A DNA stretch of 64,000 nucleotides from positions 1 through 64,000 of the forward strand of contig NZ_CACRUY010000010.1 of the NCBI RefSeq assembly GCF_902652685.1. The letters run 5' to 3'. This document shows, in pieces, positions 59,390-64,000 of this stretch. The notes below the pieces were generated by a model. That model did not search any database. It worked only from the letters and a program-made list of their open reading frames with translations, and was not told the origin of the DNA. The position numbers and the translations under genes were made by a program. Every line of letters begins with the position of its first letter. The first letter of the stretch is position 1. The DNA is from Mycobacterium sp. Marseille-P9652. GTDB taxonomy: Bacteria > Actinomycetota > Actinomycetes > Mycobacteriales > Mycobacteriaceae.

Positions 59390-60571
59390 GTGCCCGGCGA
59401 CGGAATGAACTTCGAGCTGACCGAGGACCAGGAGCTGATCCGCCGGTCGGTCGCGGAGTTGGCGCGCAAGTTCGACGACCACTACTGGACGGAGAAGGAC
59501 CAGGCGCACGAATTCCCGACGGAGTTCTACCGGGCCATCGCCGACGGCGGCTGGCTGGGCATGACGATCCCCACCGAGTACGGGGGGCACGGCCTGGGCA
59601 TCACTGAGGCCACGATCCTGCTCGAGGAGGTCGCCAAGTCCGGCGGCGGCATGAACGCGGCCAGCTCGATCCACCTGTCCATCTTCGGCATGCAGCCGGT
59701 GGTGGTGCACGGGTCCGAGGAACTCAAGGCGCGCACGCTGCCCAGCGTCGCCACCGGCGAGGTGCATGTCTGCTTCGGCGTGACCGAACCCGGTGCGGGG
59801 CTTGATACCTCGCGCATCACCACCTTCGCCAAGCGCGACGGCGATCGCTACGTCGTCAACGGTCGCAAGGTCTGGATCTCCAAGGCGATGGAGTCAGACA
59901 AGATCCTGCTCCTCACGCGCACGCAGGCCTACGACGAGGTGGCCAAGAAGACCGACGGCATGACGTTGTTCCTCACGGACCTCGACCGCAGCCGCGTCGA
60001 CATCCGTCCGATCCGCAAGATGGGACGCAACGCCGTCAGCTCCAACGAGCTGTTCATCGACAACCTGGAGGTGCCGGTCGAGGACCGAGTCGGGGAGGAG
60101 GGCAAGGGATTTCAGTACATCCTCGACGGACTCAACCCCGAGCGGATGCTGATCGCCGCCGAGGCGCTCGGCATCGGCAGGGTGGCGCTGGAGAAGGCCG
60201 TCAAGTACGCCAACGACCGCGAGGTCTTCGGCCGGCCCATCGGCATGAACCAGGGCATCCAGTTCCCGCTCGCGGACTCGCTGGCCCGGCTCGACGCCGC
60301 CGAGCTGATGCTGCGCAAGGCCACCTGGCTCTACGACAACGGCAAACCCTGTGGACGCGAGGCGAATACGGCCAAGTACCTGTGCGCCGACGCCGGCTTC
60401 ACCGCCGCCGACCGCGCCCTGCAGACCCACGGCGGCATGGGCTACGCGGAGGAGTACCACGTCGCCCGGTACTTCCGCGAGGCCCGGCTGATGAAGATCG
60501 CGCCGATCAGCCAGGAGATGATCCTCAACTTCCTGGGTTCGCATACCCTGAAGCTGCCGAGGAGCTACTGA
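59390..60571 (+). CDS. Acyl-CoA dehydrogenase (homotetramer type)
   Basis: 393 residues from GTG 59390 with GAGGAG 9 bases upstream; ATG 59405 is possible. It has the full set: CFGVTEPGAGLDTSRI, NGRKVWISKAMESD, REVFGRPIGMNQGIQFPLAD and THGGMGYAEEYHVARYFREAR, in which the Glu before Tyr is the catalytic base. Unlike the paired FadE genes it should work alone. It probably oxidises a short or branched acyl-CoA from the regulon. Confidence 0.88.
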   Translation: MPGDGMNFELTEDQELIRRSVAELARKFDDHYWTEKDQAHEFPTEFYRAIADGGWLGMTIPTEYGGHGLGITEATILLEEVAKSGGGMNAASSIHLSIFGMQPVVVHGSEELKARTLPSVATGEVHVCFGVTEPGAGLDTSRITTFAKRDGDRYVVNGRKVWISKAMESDKILLLTRTQAYDEVAKKTDGMTLFLTDLDRSRVDIRPIRKMGRNAVSSNELFIDNLEVPVEDRVGEEGKGFQYILDGLNPERMLIAAEALGIGRVALEKAVKYANDREVFGRPIGMNQGIQFPLADSLARLDAAELMLRKATWLYDNGKPCGREANTAKYLCADAGFTAADRALQTHGGMGYAEEYHVARYFREARLMKIAPISQEMILNFLGSHTLKLPRSY

Positions 60572-60594
60572 CGGTAAGTTGCTACTCGTCGAAT

Positions 60595-60640
60595 GTGCAC
60601 TGATCGCGATTTTTTCGTGGTTTCATCGCGCTGAGTGCAC
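60595..60640. promoter_or_regulatory. Concentric dyad upstream of thiolase
   Basis: GTGCAC (60595-60600) and GTGCAC (60635-60640), with CGCGAT (60605-60610) and ATCGCG (60625-60630), share the centre 60617.5. The TTTTTT at 60609 region adds an A/T core. It lies in the 105-base gap before the thiolase; operator is more likely than terminator. Confidence 0.5.
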
Positions 60641-60676
60641 GCTCGGCGCAGGGGCGCATAGGAGCGGAGTGGGCGC

Positions 60677-61825
60677 ATGCGTGAGACAGTCATCGTCGAG
60701 GCCGTGCGGACGCCGGTGGGCAAGCGCAACGGCGCCCTGTCGGGCATGCACGCCGCCGACCTGTCCGCGGTCGTCCTGAACGAGCTGCTGGACCGCACCG
60801 GCATCGAACCGACGATCGTCGACGACGTCATCTGGGGATGCGTGTCCCAGGTGGGCGACCAGTCGAGCAACATCGGGCGGTACGCCGTCCTCGCCGCGGG
60901 CTGGCCCGAGAGCATCCCCGGCACCACGGTGAACCGTGCGTGCGGCTCCAGCCAACAGGCGCTCGACTTCGCGGTGCAGGCGGTGATGTCCGGCCAGCAG
61001 GACGTCGTCGTGGCCGGCGGCGTCGAGGTGATGAGCCGGGTCCCCCTCGGCGCGGCCCGCGCGACGGGAATGCCGTACGGCCCGAAAGTCCTTGCGCGCT
61101 ATGACGATTTCTCCTTCAACCAGGGGCTCTCGGCCGAGATGATCGCCAAGAAGTGGGGCTTTCCCCGGGCCGCCCTGGACGAGTACTCGGTCCGGTCGCA
61201 CGAACGGGCGGCCGCCGCCCAGGACGCCGGCGCCTTCACCGACCAGATCGTGCCCGTGTTCGCCGACGGCGGCGCCCCCGTCGCCGCGGACGAGGGCGTG
61301 CGGCGGGGGTCCACCGTCGAGAAGCTGGCCGCGCTCAAGCCCGCGTTCGTCGAGGACGGCGTCATCCATGCCGGCAACTCGTCGCAGATCTCCGACGGCG
61401 CCGCCGCCCTGCTGGTGACGACGTCCCAGATGGCCGTCGAGTTGGGACTCACGCCGATCGTGCGCTACCGGGCGGGCGCGGTCACCGGCGCCGACCCCGT
61501 GCTCATGCTCACCGGCCCGATCCCGGCCACCGAGAAGGTCCTCAAGAAGGCCGGCGTCCCGCTGGCGGAAGTGGGCGTGTTCGAGGTGAACGAGGCATTC
61601 GCCCCGGTGCCGCTCGCGTGGATCGCGGAGACGGGCGCCGACCCGGCGCGGGTCAATCCGCTCGGGGGCGCGATCGCGCTTGGTCACCCGCTGGGCGCCT
61701 CCGGCGCGGTGCTGATGACCCGCATGGCGCACCACATGCGCGACCACGGCATCAGGTACGGGCTGCAGACCATGTGCGAGGGCGGCGGCACGGCCAACGC
61801 CACGCTGGTCGAACTCGTCCGCTGA
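60677..61825 (+). CDS. Thiolase (acetyl-CoA acyltransferase, FadA-like)
   Basis: 382 residues from ATG 60677. Nucleophile Cys89 in NRACGSSQQA, NEAFAPVPLAW, His in GGAIALGHPLGASGA, and Cys in MCEGGGTANA complete the thiolase site. It would release acetyl- or propionyl-CoA in the last step of beta-oxidation. It closes the set of hydrolase and dehydrogenase genes beginning at 57971. Confidence 0.9.
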   Translation: MRETVIVEAVRTPVGKRNGALSGMHAADLSAVVLNELLDRTGIEPTIVDDVIWGCVSQVGDQSSNIGRYAVLAAGWPESIPGTTVNRACGSSQQALDFAVQAVMSGQQDVVVAGGVEVMSRVPLGAARATGMPYGPKVLARYDDFSFNQGLSAEMIAKKWGFPRAALDEYSVRSHERAAAAQDAGAFTDQIVPVFADGGAPVAADEGVRRGSTVEKLAALKPAFVEDGVIHAGNSSQISDGAAALLVTTSQMAVELGLTPIVRYRAGAVTGADPVLMLTGPIPATEKVLKKAGVPLAEVGVFEVNEAFAPVPLAWIAETGADPARVNPLGGAIALGHPLGASGAVLMTRMAHHMRDHGIRYGLQTMCEGGGTANATLVELVR

Positions 61826-61866
61826 GCCGGGCAAGCGTCTGACTGAGACCCTTGTCACAGGCGCCA

Positions 61867-61898
61867 AACCAACCTACTGTGTGTTCACTAGGTTGGTT
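61867..61898. promoter_or_regulatory. Perfect 10-bp-arm palindrome upstream of TetR
   Basis: AACCAACCTA (61867-61876) and TAGGTTGGTT (61889-61898) with 12 bases between. It ends 22 bases before GTG 61921. It is almost certainly the operator of the TetR encoded there. Confidence 0.72.
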
Positions 61899-61920
61899 GC
61901 GATCCGCATGAAGGAGTCCG

Positions 61921-62535
61921 GTGCCCGACGCGCGGCGATACGACACGCTCCTCGCCAAGGGTGAGGACCGCAAGCAGCGGATCCTCGAGGTCGCCCAGCG
62001 CCTGGTCGCGCGGAACGGTTGGCGCAACACGACGCTGGCGCAGATCGCGGGCGAAGCCGGCGTCACACCCGCCGGACTGCTGCACCATTTCGAATCCAAG
62101 GAGCAGTTGCTCAACGCGGTGCTCGACGCGCGCGACCTCGACGACGACCTGCACGCCGACCGGGCCGGCGACCTCATCGGCGAGATCGCGCAGGTGGCCG
62201 ACCGGTTCACCCGCGCGCCGGAACTGATCGGCACCTTCACCGTGCTGCTGGCGGAGAACATCTCACCCGACGCGCCGTTGCACGACCGCATGCTCGAACG
62301 GCACCGCGCCGCGACGCAGATCGTCGCCGACCTCATTCGCCGCGGCCAGGCGGACGGCCGATTCCGCACCGACATAGACCCCGCCGTCAAGGCGATCGAA
62401 ATCCTCGCCTTCGTCCACGGAATGGAAACCACATGGTTGCTCGACCCTTCGATACCGCTCACCGATGTGTTCAAGCAGTACGCGGAGACACTGGCGCGGG
62501 ACTTCGCGCCGCCCACGACGGGGCAGACGACATGA
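61921..62535 (+). CDS. TetR-family transcriptional regulator
   Basis: 204 residues from GTG 61921 with AAGGAGT upstream. DNA-binding domain: RKQRILEVAQRLVARNGW, then IAGEAGVTPAGLLHHFESKEQLL; the GLLHHF helix is of the BetI/KstR-like kind. Its operator is unlike the GAGAATAG box, so it runs a separate circuit. It overlaps the next gene by four bases, so they are co-translated. Confidence 0.87.
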   Translation: MPDARRYDTLLAKGEDRKQRILEVAQRLVARNGWRNTTLAQIAGEAGVTPAGLLHHFESKEQLLNAVLDARDLDDDLHADRAGDLIGEIAQVADRFTRAPELIGTFTVLLAENISPDAPLHDRMLERHRAATQIVADLIRRGQADGRFRTDIDPAVKAIEILAFVHGMETTWLLDPSIPLTDVFKQYAETLARDFAPPTTGQTT

Positions 62536-63047
62536 GGTACCGGCTCGACGTGGTCGCGGCCGATGTCGTGGACGTGGTCTTGTTCGCGGGCGGTTGGCTC
62601 TTCGACCGGGCGATGGCCGGGTGGGACGTCACCGTGCTCCTCACGGACCTGTCCGGGCGCCCCGACTGCCGGCCGCTGCAGATCCTGGGCGCGCGGGTGG
62701 CGGACCTCGACGATGCGCTGGCGTCGGTCGGGGTGCGCCCCAAGCCTCAGGCACTGGCCGCCGCCGCCGATCTCTTCGGCTGCGATTCGCGTGTCCGGCA
62801 AGGAGTTTCGCAGGCTCTCGACCACGGCGTCACCGAGGTGACGCTCTGGGGCAACGACTGGCCCGCCGAACTGGACGGCAGTGTCGGCCAGGTGCGACAC
62901 CGGCTGAGCGCCGCCGCGCGGATCTTCAAGGGGCGGGCGCTGTCCGCCGTCGCCCTGGACGGCTCGGTCGTCGACGCCTACGAGACCTTCCGGGGCGGCC
63001 TGCTGGCCAGCCCCTCGGTGGCCGCGGACCTGATCCCCGCCGGCTGA
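62532..63047 (+). CDS. Conserved hypothetical protein co-transcribed with TetR
   Basis: 171 residues from ATG 62532. The first half is hydrophobic but not membrane-spanning (DVVAADVVDVVLFAGGWLFD), followed by VTVLLTDLSGRPDCRPLQIL. It ends in a helical part with VRHRLSAAARIFKGRAL. No known motif found. Coupling to the TetR suggests a ligand-handling or modulatory role. Confidence 0.6.
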   Translation: MRYRLDVVAADVVDVVLFAGGWLFDRAMAGWDVTVLLTDLSGRPDCRPLQILGARVADLDDALASVGVRPKPQALAAAADLFGCDSRVRQGVSQALDHGVTEVTLWGNDWPAELDGSVGQVRHRLSAAARIFKGRALSAVALDGSVVDAYETFRGGLLASPSVAADLIPAG

Positions 63048-63104
63048 CGCCCCCGCCTGCGTTGACGACCAACGCGGCCGTGTGGAAATGTAATACTCAT
63101 CTCC

Positions 63105-63119
63105 GAGAGGGACATTCTC
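63105..63119. promoter_or_regulatory. Site D: GAGAGGGACATTCTC, relaxed regulon box
   Basis: It equals site E at 14 of 15 bases and matches GAGA-N5-ATTCTC of sites A-C. It follows TAATAC (63091-63096), a likely -10 box, so it overlaps the start of transcription of the P450 gene 29 bases downstream. Confidence 0.6.
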
Positions 63120-63147
63120 ACTAGCCGAGATCGAACGGAGCGATTCA

Positions 63148-64000
63148 GTGAACGAGTTCGCCGACATGGACTTCTTCAAGGACGCCCGGCTCGTCGAGGA
63201 TCCCTACCCGTACTACGAGTCCCTGCGGCAGCGGTGCCCTGTCACCCGGGAAAGCCACCACGGGGTGACGATGGTGACCGGCTGGGACGAGGCCTGCGCC
63301 GTGCTGAACGACGCCGAAACCTTTTCGTCATGCGTCTCGGTGACCGGCCCGTTCCCCGGCTTCCCGGTGTCGCTGGAGGGTCTGGAGAACAGCGACATCA
63401 CCGAGCTGATCGAGCAGCATCGCGACGAGCTGCCCTTCAGCGACCAGCTGCCCACCCTCGACCCGCCGACGCACACCAATCACCGCGCGCTGCTCATGCG
63501 GCTGATCACCCCCAAGCGCCTCAAGGAGAACGAGGACGCCATGTGGCTGCTCGCCGACCGGGTGCTCGACGACTTCCTGGCCCCCGGTGAGGGCGACTTC
63601 ATCAAGGCCTTCGCCGGCCCCTTCACTTTGCTGGTCATCGCCGACCTGCTCGGCGTGCCCGACGAGGACCGCGACCAGTTCGTCAAGGGCATCGGTCGCC
63701 ACGCGGGCGGCGGCGTGGGCGGCACCGGGGACAAGGCGCTGGCGCACAGCCCGCTCGAGTTCCTCTACGGCACCTTCGCCGACTACGTGCGCGACCGTCG
63801 CCGCGAGCCCCGGGACGACGTGCTGACCGGCCTGGCCACCGCCACATTCCCCGACGGATCCGTCCCCGACGTCGAGGACGTCGCGCGCGTTGCGACCAAC
63901 GTCTTCTCCGCGGGCCAGGAGACGACGGTGCGACTGCTGGGCGCCGCGCTGCAGATCATCGGCGAACGCCCCGACATCCAGCAACAACTGCGCAAGGACC
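63148..64000 (+). CDS. Cytochrome P450, N-terminal part (runs off the window)
   Basis: 284 codons from GTG 63148 without a stop to the edge. FFKDARLVEDPYPYYESLRQ is a typical P450 start, LPTLDPPTHTNHRALLMRLI is the C-helix region and SAGQETT is the I-helix oxygen-activating motif. The ExxR and heme Cys lie beyond the window. Its operator (site D) places it in the proposed regulon, where it could do the first hydroxylation. Confidence 0.87.
   Translation, partial: MNEFADMDFFKDARLVEDPYPYYESLRQRCPVTRESHHGVTMVTGWDEACAVLNDAETFSSCVSVTGPFPGFPVSLEGLENSDITELIEQHRDELPFSDQLPTLDPPTHTNHRALLMRLITPKRLKENEDAMWLLADRVLDDFLAPGEGDFIKAFAGPFTLLVIADLLGVPDEDRDQFVKGIGRHAGGGVGGTGDKALAHSPLEFLYGTFADYVRDRRREPRDDVLTGLATATFPDGSVPDVEDVARVATNVFSAGQETTVRLLGAALQIIGERPDIQQQLRKD

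Noticed and set aside
57875-59767. 630-codon minus-strand frame opposite the amidohydrolase
   Set aside because: No motif, unnatural His/Val/Arg composition; shadow of the plus-strand gene.
1-64000. Insertion sequences, CRISPR arrays, tRNA or integration sites at island borders
   Set aside because: No transposase-like protein, no regular direct-repeat array and no tRNA-like cloverleaf was seen anywhere, including at 6.7, 20, 25 and 36.6 kb.

Overview
Organism. The window is GC-rich and gene-dense, with many GTG and TTG starts and 1-4 bp start/stop overlaps. Its gene content (F420-type LLM oxidoreductases, stacked acyl-CoA dehydrogenases, P450s, a mycofactocin-type SDR, NarL/NarS, MmcO) points to a non-tuberculous Mycobacterium; the species cannot be named from this sequence. 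From memory of M. tuberculosis H37Rv, a broken syntenic backbone can be followed: a VanX-like dipeptidase (Rv0838/lpqR-like), a methyltransferase (Rv0839-like), proline iminopeptidase (Rv0840c/pip), an E1-alpha-like dehydrogenase (Rv0843-like), narL (Rv0844c), narS (Rv0845) and mmcO (Rv0846c). Large catabolic blocks sit between these markers. Layout. 1-6.7 kb: tail of a glycine-rich protein, a small winged-helix regulator, an APC permease, a CocE/NonD hydrolase with divergent TetR, the VanX-like dipeptidase and a methyltransferase. 6.7-20 kb (first block): MFS transporter; a split B12 acyl-CoA mutase with an LLM oxidoreductase and a CoA-transferase; LysR with a divergent NAD-binding protein and LLM; then a divergent ferredoxin/EthD-like pair facing an AMP-ligase, two acyl-CoA dehydrogenases and an enoyl-CoA hydratase. 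20-25 kb: pip, the mutase chaperone MeaB, the E1-alpha-like protein and narL/narS. 25-36.6 kb (second block): IclR plus a KstD-like flavoprotein, divergent from an eight-gene aromatic-cleavage operon (C-C hydrolase, MhpA-like hydroxylase, MhpB dioxygenase, KstD-like flavoprotein, LLM, SDR, cyclase, hydrolase). 36.6-47.6 kb: mmcO, SDRs, a PAS protein and a TetR-led operon (ferredoxin, P450, amidohydrolase, an M24 peptidase and its degenerate twin, SDR). 47.7-64 kb: a broad catabolic zone (SDR, mycofactocin-type SDR, TetR, acyl-CoA dehydrogenases, a Rieske oxygenase operon, amidohydrolase, thiolase, TetR, the start of a P450). How the genes work together. The most striking result is in the intergenic DNA. 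An identical 15-bp palindrome GAGAATAGTATTCTC occurs at 15724-15738 and 50364-50378, with a one-mismatch copy at 57715-57729. Two relaxed copies that are nearly identical to each other lie at 49532-49546 and 63105-63119. Together they mark the promoters of the ferredoxin/FadD-FadE block, the TetR/acyl-CoA dehydrogenase pair, the Rieske operon, the mycofactocin-type SDR and the P450. I infer one undescribed degradation regulon, probably run by the TetR at 49591-50307, whose products would oxygenate, dehydrogenate, CoA-activate and beta-oxidise a single, still unknown substrate. A second small regulon is marked by TTAAATCAA-N4-TTGACTTAA at 39399 and 41043. I saw no tRNA, rRNA, CRISPR array, insertion sequence or prophage. 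No stretch longer than 300 bases lacks a gene.
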